Assembly (NCBI GenBank): GCA_017516965.1
Contig: JAFXAP010000008.1
Coordinates: 124,001 to 188,000, forward strand
Length of the DNA stretch: 64,000 nt
Reading direction: 5' to 3'
Source: Clostridia bacterium
Lineage (GTDB): Bacteria; Bacillota; Clostridia; Oscillospirales; Acutalibacteraceae
Within the stretch, counting starts at the first letter, position 1. Every line of letters starts with the position of its first letter. Under the pieces are notes generated by a model. It worked only from the letters and a program-made list of their open reading frames with translations, had not been told where the DNA came from and ran no database searches. Below, one piece after another: positions 50,874-60,543 of this stretch. Position numbers and translations under genes: made by a program.

Positions 50874-52748
50874 TTATTTAATAGTTCTAAAATAATTCGC
50901 AACCGACTGCGCAATGTTTTTTGCCTTTTTAACATTGGTTTTGTAACTGCTTATTCCCTTAAAGTCTGTAGGATTAGAAATAAAGCCGTTTTCAACCAAT
51001 ACAACGGGGCAGGATGTTACACGCGCCAAGTAAAAATAATGCCATTCTTTATACGTTTTTGTATAGATGCCCGAAGTGGCAATTCCCTTATAAACGATAG
51101 AAGTCGCATTGTGTGAAAAGGCATTAAAGCAAAAAACTCCACATCCGTGATTTGCCGTGGTTGACGCCGAGTCGTGATGAATAGCTATGCACAAATCGGG
51201 GGACGCATTCCTAAGCGCCGTACAACGCGCATCTGCCGTGACGGCATTGTCGCCATATCTTGTCATAACCACCTTTGCGCCCATTTTTTCAAGCTCTTGT
51301 TTTAATAATGCCGACAAAACAAGATTTCTTTCGGCTTCAGGCATAGTCTGCGGCTTAAGACCGCCAGCGCCTATATCTCTGCCTCCGTGGCCCACGTCAA
51401 GCATAATGGTTATTCCTTTAAGATTGGTTCCGTAAGCGTTTTTGCCCGATGTTGCTTTTGTTGGGTTTAAAAACTTAAATACAAGCTGTCCTTTTTGATT
51501 ATAATAGGCATTCCAGCCATAAAATGAGCCAACTCTTTTTAAATAAATGCGTAGCACATATCCATCATCCTTAGGAATTACCTTTGAGGCTAAAAACAGC
51601 GGATTTGATTTTGAGAAACTGAGTTTGCCACCTATTGCCTTGGTGTAGCAAAACTTAATGTCAACATAACTGCATGTTGCGCTTTGCACCTCGTAATCTT
51701 GACCCGCAGGGTTGGCATAATTTTGCGGCGCAAGGCTTACTGTAAAGGGCGCTTTCCATTCGGTGTCAAAGGTAAGATATGTATGATGCCCTGAAACCTC
51801 TGCCGATGCGATAGATATTTTATTTGTGCTAGGCAGAGTACCTTTATAGGTTTTAGACACAACAGCATCCGCTTTATCGGGTGGATTGGGTTTGCTGACA
51901 TAAACACGTCTGCCAAAACGCATCTTGTAATAATATTTACCACTTGTACTATCGTAAACGGTATCTCCTACCTTGTAATCTACAGTACCTTGCGGTAAAT
52001 AACTAAGTCTTGGGTCGGAATAGTCGTTTGTAGTGTTGCCGTTAAATGTTTCGGCTGAATCTGCCACAACCTCGACTATAGTAGGGCGGTCAAACGACTT
52101 GTCACGCAAACAAACAACACTTGCCGAGACACATTTTTGCGTATGCCCTTTCCACTTGGCATTAAAGGTTACTCCGCCAAGGTTAAGGTCATTTTTATTA
52201 CCGTCGGGAAGCGTAAAGCTTCCTGTAAATTCTACAAATTCACCCGTAGCATTTGACTGTTTTTTTAGCGTGATGGTTTTTCCGTTAAAGCTTGCCGTTA
52301 CCGCAGTACTCGCGCGCGCTAAAGCTGTAACCTTAAAACTTTCCCCTGCGGCAAGGTTTACCGTTTTAGAGGGAGAATATGATTTTATTATTGTTGGTGG
52401 AGCCGTTTGTGGCTTAGACGTGCTTTCTGTTTTGGTTTCTGACTGGGTGGATTCCCCAGGTTTTGACCCTTGAGGTTTTGACGTTTCCGACTCTGTAGTT
52501 TCGGTTTTTGATTCTTCGGGGGTTGACACCTCTGGCTCAGGCTCTTGTGGTCTTTGATTTTCAGATTCTGTATATTCGGATTGAATCTCATTTAACAATG
52601 AACTGTTAGACTCTATATATGACATTTCATTCCAAACGGGTTTTGATTGACGAGATACAAAAAAGGCGCATAAAATACCAATTGTTACCGCCAAAAGAAC
52701 CGATAAAATTCTTATTAAAATATTTTTATGCGATTTAAAAAAATTCAT
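50874..52748 (-). CDS. N-acetylmuramoyl-L-alanine amidase (Amidase_3), membrane-anchored
   Basis: The 624-residue protein has one N-terminal membrane anchor (residues 10-31), a long Glu/Ser/Thr/Pro-rich linker (about 55-115), a beta-rich middle (120-430), and a C-terminal Amidase_3 zinc hydrolase. Zinc ligands and catalytic Glu are visible: MLDVGHGGRDIGA, PEAERNLVLS, LCIAIHHDSAS and VLVENGFISNP. It cleaves the amide between MurNAc and the stem peptide, typically during cell separation. The linker would span the wall. It is divergent from an ABC-F gene. Confidence 0.93.
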   Translation of the reverse strand: MNFFKSHKNILIRILSVLLAVTIGILCAFFVSRQSKPVWNEMSYIESNSSLLNEIQSEYTESENQRPQEPEPEVSTPEESKTETTESETSKPQGSKPGESTQSETKTESTSKPQTAPPTIIKSYSPSKTVNLAAGESFKVTALARASTAVTASFNGKTITLKKQSNATGEFVEFTGSFTLPDGNKNDLNLGGVTFNAKWKGHTQKCVSASVVCLRDKSFDRPTIVEVVADSAETFNGNTTNDYSDPRLSYLPQGTVDYKVGDTVYDSTSGKYYYKMRFGRRVYVSKPNPPDKADAVVSKTYKGTLPSTNKISIASAEVSGHHTYLTFDTEWKAPFTVSLAPQNYANPAGQDYEVQSATCSYVDIKFCYTKAIGGKLSFSKSNPLFLASKVIPKDDGYVLRIYLKRVGSFYGWNAYYNQKGQLVFKFLNPTKATSGKNAYGTNLKGITIMLDVGHGGRDIGAGGLKPQTMPEAERNLVLSALLKQELEKMGAKVVMTRYGDNAVTADARCTALRNASPDLCIAIHHDSASTTANHGCGVFCFNAFSHNATSIVYKGIATSGIYTKTYKEWHYFYLARVTSCPVVLVENGFISNPTDFKGISSYKTNVKKAKNIAQSVANYFRTIK

Positions 52749-52805
52749 TCGTGTTATGTCCCCTATGTGATTTTATCTATTTATTTTATCACATAAATAA
52801 GGCTA

Positions 52806-52834
52806 TTGCAAATAAAATCAAAAAATGTTAAAAT
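52806..52834 (+). promoter_or_regulatory. Promoter of the ABC-F gene
   Basis: TTGCAA, 17-base spacer and TAAAAT; transcription would start near 52841, just before the ribosome site used by the TTG start. Confidence 0.55.
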
Positions 52835-52850
52835 CACTACGGTGATAACT

Positions 52851-54728
52851 TTGCAAATAGAAATTCATAAGGGTCAGGTCGACCTGTCGGGCGAACCGAT
52901 TTTAAGTGATATAAATCTAAATATAACCACCAACAGCCGTATAGGAATTGTAGGACGAAACGGATGCGGAAAAACCACGCTGCTAAGACTTCTTAGCGGC
53001 GAACTTTCCCTTGCAAACACCGAATCTGACGGTGGTTTTATGGCAATAAGCGGCAATCCGCAAATCAGTACGCTGAGTCAAATGACCTTCGCCGACAATT
53101 CGCTTACTTTGGTAGAGGAAATACGCAGCGCTTATAAAGATATTTTGCAAATGAAGGCAGACCTTGACGCAGCGCAACGCGATATGGAAAACTCTGCCAC
53201 AGAAGAAAATATAAAACGCTACACAAACCTATTAGAGCTTTTTACCCGTGAGGGTGGTTTTTATTTTGAAAAAGAGTATGAAGCGGCAATTAAAAAATTC
53301 GGTTTTACCGAAGAGCAAAAGCACCGCCCTTTAAGTGAATTTTCGGGCGGACAGCGCACAAAAATTGCCTTTTTAAAACTGCTGCTTTCAAAACCTGATT
53401 TGCTGCTGCTTGACGAGCCTACCAACCACCTTGATATTCAGGCGGTTTCCTGGCTTGAAGATTATATTAAAAACTATAAAAAGGCCGTGCTTATCGTGTC
53501 GCACGACCGTATGTTTTTAGACAATACCGTGACCGAAATTTATGAAATTGAACACGGCAAAACCACACGCTACGTAGGCAATTATTCACAGTTTGTAAAG
53601 CTTAAACGCGAAAGTCGCGACCTGCAAACAAAGGAATACATCGCGCAACAAAAAGAGATAGCGAGAATTGAAGCCACCGCCGAGCGCTTTCGTTACAAGG
53701 CAACAAAGGCGGCTATGGCACAAAGCAAACTAAAATCTATTGAGCGTATGGAAAAGATTGATGCTCCCGACTCATACGACAACCGCACCTTTAAAGCAAC
53801 GCTTGAGGTAACCGTTCAAAGCGCAAAAGAAGTGCTTACCGCAAGCAATTTATGCATAGGTTTTGACACGCCGCTTGCAACGCTTTCCTTTAACGTTTAC
53901 CGCGGTGATAGGGTTGGCATTATAGGAGGAAACGGCAAGGGAAAATCAACGCTTGTTAAAACTCTGGTTGGTAAAATTCCTGCGCTATCAGGCTCCTTTT
54001 CTACAGGGGCTTTGGTAAACGTTGGCTATTTTGATCAGCAAATGGCGCAGATACGAGGCAGTGAAACGGTGCTTGATAATATGATCACCGCGTTTCCGTC
54101 ATTGACGGAATTTGAGGCAAGAAGCGCACTTGGCGCCTTCCTTTTTAGCGGAGAATCTGTTTTTAAAACAATCGATATGCTCTCGGGTGGCGAACGCGTA
54201 AGACTGGCGCTTTGCAAACTGTTTCGCAAGTCACCCAATCTGCTCATTTTGGACGAGCCGACAAATCATATGGACATAATTTCTAAAGAAACGCTGGAAG
54301 ATATACTTTTGTCCTATAACGGCACGCTGATTTTTGTGTCGCACGACCGCTATTTTGTAAAGAAGCTCGCAGACCGACTTATCACATTTGAAAATGATGA
54401 AGCTAAGGTTTGGGATTTTGGTTATGACGAATATATGCTGCGTCAACCAAAAGAGGAAACTTTGACAAATTCGCCTCAAAAAAGCGAAAAGAAAGAAAAA
54501 AAGACATACACCACACCGCTTAAAGAAAAGGCAAAGCGCGAACGCGCGCTAAAACGTGCGGAAGAAAAAATTGCCGAGATAGAAACAATACTTGGTGATT
54601 TAAAAGCGCAACAGCAAAGCCCTGAAAACCTTGCAGATTATCAAAAATTATCGGAGCTGCAAGAGCAAATAGACGCGCTTGAAGAAGAACTTTTAAAACA
54701 AATGGAAATTTGGGAAGAACTAACATAA
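52851..54728 (+). CDS. ABC-F family ATP-binding protein
   Basis: The protein has two ABC domains in one chain and no membrane segment, the ABC-F layout. Domain 1: GRNGCGKTTLLRLLSG Walker A, LSEFSGGQRTKIAFLKLL signature, LLLLDEPTNHLDIQA Walker B. Domain 2: GGNGKGKSTLVKTL, MLSGGERVRLALC, LLILDEPTNHMDI. A coiled coil with many Lys and Glu ends the chain. ABC-F proteins act on the ribosome, in translation quality control or antibiotic protection. The TTG start (MQIEIHKGQ) has GGTGAT upstream (625 residues); a GTG three codons earlier lacks a ribosome site. Confidence 0.9.
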   Translation: MQIEIHKGQVDLSGEPILSDINLNITTNSRIGIVGRNGCGKTTLLRLLSGELSLANTESDGGFMAISGNPQISTLSQMTFADNSLTLVEEIRSAYKDILQMKADLDAAQRDMENSATEENIKRYTNLLELFTREGGFYFEKEYEAAIKKFGFTEEQKHRPLSEFSGGQRTKIAFLKLLLSKPDLLLLDEPTNHLDIQAVSWLEDYIKNYKKAVLIVSHDRMFLDNTVTEIYEIEHGKTTRYVGNYSQFVKLKRESRDLQTKEYIAQQKEIARIEATAERFRYKATKAAMAQSKLKSIERMEKIDAPDSYDNRTFKATLEVTVQSAKEVLTASNLCIGFDTPLATLSFNVYRGDRVGIIGGNGKGKSTLVKTLVGKIPALSGSFSTGALVNVGYFDQQMAQIRGSETVLDNMITAFPSLTEFEARSALGAFLFSGESVFKTIDMLSGGERVRLALCKLFRKSPNLLILDEPTNHMDIISKETLEDILLSYNGTLIFVSHDRYFVKKLADRLITFENDEAKVWDFGYDEYMLRQPKEETLTNSPQKSEKKEKKTYTTPLKEKAKRERALKRAEEKIAEIETILGDLKAQQQSPENLADYQKLSELQEQIDALEEELLKQMEIWEELT

Positions 54729-54757
54729 AACGAGACGGAATATTCCGCCTCGTTTTA
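54727..54757. terminator. Bidirectional terminator between ABC-F and GH25 genes
   Basis: AAAACGAG.CGGAA pairs with TTCCG.CTCGTTTT (one mismatch), with T-rich flanks on both strands; it overlaps the ABC-F stop codon region. Confidence 0.88.
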
Positions 54758-54762
54758 CTTTT

Positions 54763-56478
54763 TTATTGCATTAAAAATGAATCTATACAGTAAACGGTTT
54801 TGCCGTTATAATCAAGTCTTGCCCAACCGCTGTTACTTACACCTGTTTTGGTGATGTATTCCCCGTTTTTTAGTGTGTGCACTATTTTAGAATCGGTGGT
54901 TGTGGGCTTGTTGCGAAGATTTACCTCTTCTTTTGCGGTAACGTTTACCTTTGTTAATTCAAATGTCATATCGTGTTCGGTGACGGTTTTGTCACTGCTT
55001 GTTTGCTCGCTCGATTGTATTTCGGGCGCTTCGGTTGTAAGGTAACTTGTTATAGCATAAACTACCGCGCCGTTATACTTGAGTCTTGACCAACCCTTGT
55101 CGCTTGTAGCAGTTCGTGGCAAAAACTCACCGCTTTTAAGTTTACCTGCTACCTTGCTGTCGGTGCTTGGCAGTTCGCGCAAATTCACTTCCATTTTTGC
55201 AGTAACCTTATCTTTGCACGTTGTAAAGGTCATGCCGTTTACTACATCGGGTTTTTCAACCTCTATTACCTTGTTTGACAAGTAACTGCTTATTGCATAC
55301 ACCGTTTTTCCGTTATACAAAAGACGTGACCATCCATTTTTACCAATGCCGGTGCGCGTAACAAACTCGCCGCTTTTTAGCGTGCCCACTTTGTTGTGTT
55401 TTGTGCTGGGACCCTCTCTTAAATTTACCTCATCTTTTGCGGTGACCTTATCATTTGTATCGGTAAAAATTAGTTCTTCCTCGGTTTTGGGCGGTTTAGC
55501 CTCAGCCGGCGTGTCGGTTTTGTCCTTAGCGGCAGCTTCTTTTGATTTAAAATATGAAACCACCATATCGCAGTTACCTTCAACGCCGTCTACCGTGCCG
55601 CGATTGGTGTATTGCCACATATCGCATCTGCCGCCGTAATCGGGGTTTTGCTTTGCGGGGTAAACCTCTTGTGAATAATGCGCAAGCCAAACCTTATAAT
55701 CTTTTTCTATACGCGAAATGTCCCAAAGGTAAGCGTCTTCAAAATCCGCCTTGGCGCCATATATCATAGCGTCATAACCCTTTGATTTTATATATTTTAA
55801 AAATTCGAGCGCGTTGGTAGTGCGGCTCTCTGCCGATATGCCATACATTCGGCTTGACGGATTATTATACCCCTCGCAATCATATACAACAGGATAAGAT
55901 ATTTTATACCCCTTTATTGCTTTTGCAGTCCAGGCGGCTTCCTGCCTTGCTTCATCGGTATTTATTGCTGTTGAGAAAAAATAAACGCCAACCAAAATGC
56001 CTGCGCTTTGCGCCTGCTGAATGTTATAATCGGCATTATCATCGCGATAAATTTTTCCGTTTTCGCCTCGGTAACCTATACGGATTATTGCAAAATCTAT
56101 TCCTGCTTTTTTAACGCTTTTCCAGTCGATTTTTCCTTGCCATTTTGACACATCTATACCGTGAGCCAACACTTTTCCCCCAGTTTGTGGTTTTGCAAAC
56201 TGAACCTTTTCACCATTATCGCGACCCACATCATTATTTTCGGGGTCTAAGGTCTGGTCTGAAACGGTATTTTCAAGTTCGCTTTGTGTTATTTCATTTT
56301 CGGCATTTAAACCCGACTCAGTTTCATCAGAAACAATGTTTTCGGTTTCCGTTTGAGTTATCTCGCTTGCATTATCTACTGCTGAGCTAATATCGCCCTG
56401 CGCGTTTTTACACCCACAAAGACACAAGATGTTAAAAATCATAAATAAAATTATTATTTTTTTAAGATATCTTTTCAT
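54763..56478 (-). CDS. Lipoprotein GH25 lysozyme with three C-terminal SH3 domains
   Basis: The 571-residue protein starts MKRYLKKIIILFMIFN with a lipobox (LCGC, lipidated Cys 23), followed by a Glu/Thr-rich linker. A GH25 muramidase domain occupies about residues 105-300: GIDVSKWQGKIDWKSVKKAG, FAIIRIGYRG and the catalytic YDCEGY. Three bacterial SH3b domains follow (residues ~345-400, 420-475, 500-560), each with a VNLRxxPST and GWSRLxYNGKTVYAI pattern, which bind wall components. It would cleave glycan strands at the cell surface. The lipoprotein start is preferred to a 16-residue longer frame because GGTGAT precedes it. Confidence 0.91.
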   Translation of the reverse strand: MKRYLKKIIILFMIFNILCLCGCKNAQGDISSAVDNASEITQTETENIVSDETESGLNAENEITQSELENTVSDQTLDPENNDVGRDNGEKVQFAKPQTGGKVLAHGIDVSKWQGKIDWKSVKKAGIDFAIIRIGYRGENGKIYRDDNADYNIQQAQSAGILVGVYFFSTAINTDEARQEAAWTAKAIKGYKISYPVVYDCEGYNNPSSRMYGISAESRTTNALEFLKYIKSKGYDAMIYGAKADFEDAYLWDISRIEKDYKVWLAHYSQEVYPAKQNPDYGGRCDMWQYTNRGTVDGVEGNCDMVVSYFKSKEAAAKDKTDTPAEAKPPKTEEELIFTDTNDKVTAKDEVNLREGPSTKHNKVGTLKSGEFVTRTGIGKNGWSRLLYNGKTVYAISSYLSNKVIEVEKPDVVNGMTFTTCKDKVTAKMEVNLRELPSTDSKVAGKLKSGEFLPRTATSDKGWSRLKYNGAVVYAITSYLTTEAPEIQSSEQTSSDKTVTEHDMTFELTKVNVTAKEEVNLRNKPTTTDSKIVHTLKNGEYITKTGVSNSGWARLDYNGKTVYCIDSFLMQ

Positions 56479-56539
56479 CCATATCACCAAACTCATCATA
56501 TAAAAGCGCAAACACATTGTCAACAAAATTAATCAATTC

Positions 56540-57193
56540 TTAATAACCCAAATCCTCATTTACTAAAATTACGGTTATTCTACCCTTTTGGCGCTGTAAT
56601 GCGCTTATAAGATAATCACAACAAATGCGTGTGTCTTTCTGACAACCGTCAGCAAAATCGGGATTGGGATTGTTAAGCAGTGACACACAATGCCCAAGTT
56701 TTGCGCAAGGGTTGTCAATTCCTAATCGCACACAGTTTTTTGGTGCGGCTACCTTTTTAACACGCAAAAAAGCCTCTTTTAAATCGGGAACGATTTTATT
56801 TTTACCTACTATCATTACAATCCTTTTAGGTCCGAATGCGATAGAAGACACACGGTTTGCAAGACCGTCAACGTTTAGCAGTTCTCCGTTTTCGGTTATA
56901 GCATTAGCCGAGCAAAAGAAAAAGTCGGCGCCGATTGAAGCCCTAAAACATTCTTGTTGTTCATCGGGCGTTATACCCTGACGGTTTCTGTTCATAAAGC
57001 AATATTTTTTGTCTTGCAATAATTTATCTATGCCACATTCTATAACCGACATAGAACCGCCCCAGGTTATAACGCAACCATCAAAGAGCATTTCTTCTAC
57101 TATTTTTAATGCATCCTGACGGGTTTCGGCAAAAATGGGGTTCATTTTATTTTTTTGTAAATTTTTGAAAAGTTTCTCTATTCTTTCGGTCAT
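56540..57193 (-). CDS. LUD-domain protein (lactate utilization protein C-like)
   Basis: The 217-residue protein is a LUD/DUF162 domain protein: the GGSMSVIECGIDKLL motif near residue 45, GADFFFCSANAITENGELLNVDGLANRVSSIAFGP and IVMIVGKNKIVPDLKEA. Homologs in the LutABC complex act in L-lactate oxidation, but many stand-alone members exist with unknown roles. Cysteines toward the C-terminus (CAKLGHC, CQKDTRICC) could bind a metal. It shares a base with the mnmA stop (TAATG) and lutA/lutB are not nearby. Confidence 0.86.
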   Translation of the reverse strand: MTERIEKLFKNLQKNKMNPIFAETRQDALKIVEEMLFDGCVITWGGSMSVIECGIDKLLQDKKYCFMNRNRQGITPDEQQECFRASIGADFFFCSANAITENGELLNVDGLANRVSSIAFGPKRIVMIVGKNKIVPDLKEAFLRVKKVAAPKNCVRLGIDNPCAKLGHCVSLLNNPNPDFADGCQKDTRICCDYLISALQRQKGRITVILVNEDLGY

Positions 57194-58248
57194 TACTTTA
57201 TTCCTTTCACTATAACTCCGCCACCAAGCACGGTGTCGCCGTCATAAAATACAGCCGCCTGCCCCGGTGATGGCGCTCTTTGTGGGGTGTCAAATTCAAG
57301 CACCACACTTTTGTCACCCGCTTTGTGAATAATGCAGGGCTGTTCGGTGTGGCGGTAACGAAGTTTTCCCGCCGCGCGCACTTTATCAATACTGTCGGTA
57401 GCAATAAGGTTGACGTCGTCTACCAACACCTGTTTATAAAACAAATGCTCTTCATTACCTAATGTTACCTCGTTTGTGTCGGCATTTTTATTAAGCACAA
57501 AAGCGTGTTTGCCCAGCGCTATACCAAGTCCTTTTCGCTGACCTATAGTATAATGAATAACCCCTTTATGTTTACCTAAAACTTTACCGTCTAGGTCAAG
57601 ATAATTACCTGCGTCAAATTTTATACCGGTATTTCTTTCAATAAAGGCGGCATAGTCACCGTCGGGCACAAAACAAATGTCCTGACTGTCGGATTTGCGC
57701 GCAACACAAAGTTGCATTTCTTCGGCAATTTCGCGCGCCTGCGCCTTGGTGTAATCACCTAACGGCAAAACAGTTTTAGAAAGTTCGTTTTGCGTAAGAC
57801 CATATAACACGTAAGACTGGTCTTTTGTAGTGTCAAGCGCTTTTTTGAGAAGATAACGCTCACCTGCTTTTTCGACACGCGCATAATGACCTGTGGCAAT
57901 TTTATCAAATCCGTTTTGCGTAGCGTAGCGCAACATTGCGCCAAATTTTATATGAATATTACACTGTATGCAAGGGTTTGGTGTGCGACCTGCAATATAC
58001 TCATCTATAAAATGTTTTATAACAAGGTCGTAAAAATCAGATTTTAAATCTAGCACACTGTGCGAAATGCCAAGTTTGTAGCACACGTCGGCGGCGTCAC
58101 TCGCTTCACGATTAAACTTTTCTATAAGTGCTGTATTGTCGCCGTCATAAAGTTGTAAGGTAATGCCTGCGGCGTCACACTCGCGTGAAACAAGCGCCGC
58201 CGTAACGGCAGAATCAACACCGCCACTCATACCTATTAGGGTTTTCAT
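57193..58248 (-). CDS. mnmA: tRNA-specific 2-thiouridylase MnmA
   Basis: The 351-residue enzyme puts sulfur on U34 of tRNA-Lys, -Glu and -Gln. The PP-loop GMSGGVDSAV is at residue 6; RTPNPCIQCN carries the first active Cys; KDQSYVLYGL and DSQDICFVPDGDYAAFI follow, with the second Cys in the latter; the C-terminal domain has YTIGQRKGLGIALGKHAFVL. Expected length. It is cotranscribed with the LUD gene. Confidence 0.97.
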   Translation of the reverse strand: MKTLIGMSGGVDSAVTAALVSRECDAAGITLQLYDGDNTALIEKFNREASDAADVCYKLGISHSVLDLKSDFYDLVIKHFIDEYIAGRTPNPCIQCNIHIKFGAMLRYATQNGFDKIATGHYARVEKAGERYLLKKALDTTKDQSYVLYGLTQNELSKTVLPLGDYTKAQAREIAEEMQLCVARKSDSQDICFVPDGDYAAFIERNTGIKFDAGNYLDLDGKVLGKHKGVIHYTIGQRKGLGIALGKHAFVLNKNADTNEVTLGNEEHLFYKQVLVDDVNLIATDSIDKVRAAGKLRYRHTEQPCIIHKAGDKSVVLEFDTPQRAPSPGQAAVFYDGDTVLGGGVIVKGIK

Positions 58249-58376
58249 AAGTTATACAACTACTTTCTTACAAAGTTTGAAAGAAAATTGTTCACAGTGC
58301 CGCTTTGCAGTGAGAGAGGCCGTATATTTAATACTGCCCCGAACAAAAAGGGTGCTGTGGACAATTTTACTCAAAC

Positions 58377-60263
58377 TCACTTCTTTTTTGGTTTGTGAAT
58401 ATTGCGTATCGTTTTTTTCTTTTTCTGAGGAGGTCTGTTTTGACCGTTTTTATTCCCGATTGCTGATTTGTCGGGCGCTATAAGACAGTTTTTGCCATAA
58501 CCGATAAGGTCGGTTCTCCCCGCGCGCTTTAACGCAGACAAAACAAACTGTCGGTTTTCGGGTTTGTAATATTGCAGTAATGCGCGTTGTTGCGCCTTTT
58601 CCTGAGGGGTGCGTGGCACATAAACCTGTTTCATTGTCATAGGGTCAAGTCCTGTATAAAACATACAGGTCGATATTGTTCCCGGTGTGGGGTAAAAATC
58701 CTGCACCTGTTCGGGATGAAGCCCCTCTTTTTTAAGAAACAGCGATAATTCTATTGCGTCGTTTATGGTGCTACCCGGATGTGATGACATAAGATACGGC
58801 ACCAAAAACTGTTTTTTGCCTACGCGCTCGGTTATTTCATAAAAACGCTTTTTAAAACGTTCATAAACGTTTATATGAGGTTTGCCCATACAGTCAAGCA
58901 CACGGCTTGAGCAGTGTTCTGGCGCTACCTTTAACTGACCGCTTACGTGATGCTCTACAAGTTCATAAAAGAACTCTTCGTCATTATCGGCGACAAGATA
59001 ATCAAATCGAATACCTGAGCGAATAAATATTTTTTTGATTTTAGGCAGTTTTCGAAGTTTTCGCAAAAGGCTTAAATAATCGCTGTGGTCAACCTCTACC
59101 GCAGGACACATAGTGGGGGCTAAGCATTTTTTATCTTTGCAAACGCCACGTTCAAGCTGACCTTTGCAACTAGGCGCTCTAAAGTTTGCGGTAGGACCGC
59201 CTATATCGTGAATATAGCCTTTAAAGTCGGGCATTTCGGTAATTGCCTTTACCTCATTTATTACCGATTCGTGACTGCGACAGGTAATTTGTCTACCCTG
59301 GTGGTAAGCAAGCGCGCAAAAATTGCACGCGCCAAAACAACCGCGATTATGTATAACCGAAAATTTAACCTCTTCTATACCGGGGACACCACCCAAAGCC
59401 TCATAACTTGGGTGATAATCGCGCATAAACGGTAGGCTGTAAACCGAGTCCATCTCTTCGGTGCTTAGCGGTGGCATAGGTGGATTTTGCACCACAATTT
59501 TACCGCCGTGACGTTGAATTACCATTTTACCGCGCACAGCATCGTGCTCGGTTTGTTGAATATAGGTTGATTCGGCATATTTGCGACGTCCTTGTTCGCT
59601 GTCTTCGCTAACCGCTTCAAAACCGGGGCACTCTTTGGCGCTTTGCGGTACATATTCGTCGGTGTTCACCGCATAGCAAGTGCCTAAAATATCGGTTAAA
59701 TCGGTGATTTTTTCACCGCCTGCCAGGCGTTTTGCAATTTCTACAACGTGTTTTTCACCCATACCGTACATAAGCAGGTCTGCTGTAGAATCTATAAGAA
59801 TTGATGGGCGCACCCTGTCATCCCAATAATCATAATGCGCAAAGCGTCGCAAAGATGCCTCGATTCCGCCAATGCAAATAGGCACGTCACCAAATAGTCG
59901 ACGTATAGCCTTTGAATAGACAATCACCGCGCGGTCGGGTCGCGCGCCCGCCTTACCGCCTGGGGTATATGCGTCATCACTTCTTTTTCTTTTAGCGGCG
60001 GTATAGTGCGCTACCATAGAGTCAATATTACCGCTGTTTACAAAAAAGGCTAAACGAGGCGCGCCAAAACGCATATAGTCCTGATCGCATCTTGGTTGAG
60101 AAATTATGCACACCTTAAAACCTGCCGCCTCTAACACACGTGAGACAATAGCCGTGCCAAAAGAGGGGTGATCGACATAAGCGTCACCCGTAACTATGAT
60201 TATATCAGCGGCGTCCCAACCGAGCGCCGTCATTTCTTTTTTTGTAATAGGTAAAAATGGCAT
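58377..60263 (-). CDS. YgiQ-family radical SAM protein
   Basis: The 628-residue protein has an N-terminal domain (FLPITKKEMTALGWDAADIIIVTGDAYVDHPSFG, the YgiQ signature) and a radical SAM core with the cluster motif CFGACNFC (C-x3-C-x2-C) near residue 316. Additional cysteines (CKDKKCLAPTMCPA) and IRSGIRFDYL are typical. The basic C-terminal tail (KNGQNRPPQKKKK) probably contacts nucleic acid. The reaction is not known. The start at MPFLPITKKE follows GTGAGGTTTACTTT; a 19-residue longer frame was rejected. Confidence 0.91.
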   Translation of the reverse strand: MPFLPITKKEMTALGWDAADIIIVTGDAYVDHPSFGTAIVSRVLEAAGFKVCIISQPRCDQDYMRFGAPRLAFFVNSGNIDSMVAHYTAAKRKRSDDAYTPGGKAGARPDRAVIVYSKAIRRLFGDVPICIGGIEASLRRFAHYDYWDDRVRPSILIDSTADLLMYGMGEKHVVEIAKRLAGGEKITDLTDILGTCYAVNTDEYVPQSAKECPGFEAVSEDSEQGRRKYAESTYIQQTEHDAVRGKMVIQRHGGKIVVQNPPMPPLSTEEMDSVYSLPFMRDYHPSYEALGGVPGIEEVKFSVIHNRGCFGACNFCALAYHQGRQITCRSHESVINEVKAITEMPDFKGYIHDIGGPTANFRAPSCKGQLERGVCKDKKCLAPTMCPAVEVDHSDYLSLLRKLRKLPKIKKIFIRSGIRFDYLVADNDEEFFYELVEHHVSGQLKVAPEHCSSRVLDCMGKPHINVYERFKKRFYEITERVGKKQFLVPYLMSSHPGSTINDAIELSLFLKKEGLHPEQVQDFYPTPGTISTCMFYTGLDPMTMKQVYVPRTPQEKAQQRALLQYYKPENRQFVLSALKRAGRTDLIGYGKNCLIAPDKSAIGNKNGQNRPPQKKKKTIRNIHKPKKK

Positions 60264-60333
60264 AAAGTAAACCTCACGTAAAATATATATTATTGTATCA
60301 TAATTTTTTAAATGACACAAGGGGTGTAATAAA

Positions 60334-60543
60334 ATGGAAAACTCAACGCAAGAAACAGTTCAAAAAAATATGTATTTTTCAATTTGTATAACGCAAATTA
60401 TTTGCATTTGCGCCATAATAATCGCTGTGTTAATTATTAAATTTTTCTTTCCCCACAACTTTACTAAACTTAAAACGTGGTGCAGTAACAACGTTTTAGA
60501 GCAAACCAAAATTGCCGCCTATGAAGAGGGCGACGGCTTGTGA
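60334..60543 (+). CDS. Small single-pass membrane protein upstream of the site-2 protease
   Basis: The 69-residue protein has one transmembrane segment (about residues 14-40, MYFSICITQIICICAIIIAV) and a short C-terminal tail rich in charged residues. I see no known domain. Its TGA overlaps the GTG start of the M50 protease by four bases and GGGGTG precedes the ATG, so they are coupled. By position it could be a partner or regulator of the protease, as SpoIVFA is for SpoIVFB, but no homology to SpoIVFA is visible. Confidence 0.65.
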   Translation: MENSTQETVQKNMYFSICITQIICICAIIIAVLIIKFFFPHNFTKLKTWCSNNVLEQTKIAAYEEGDGL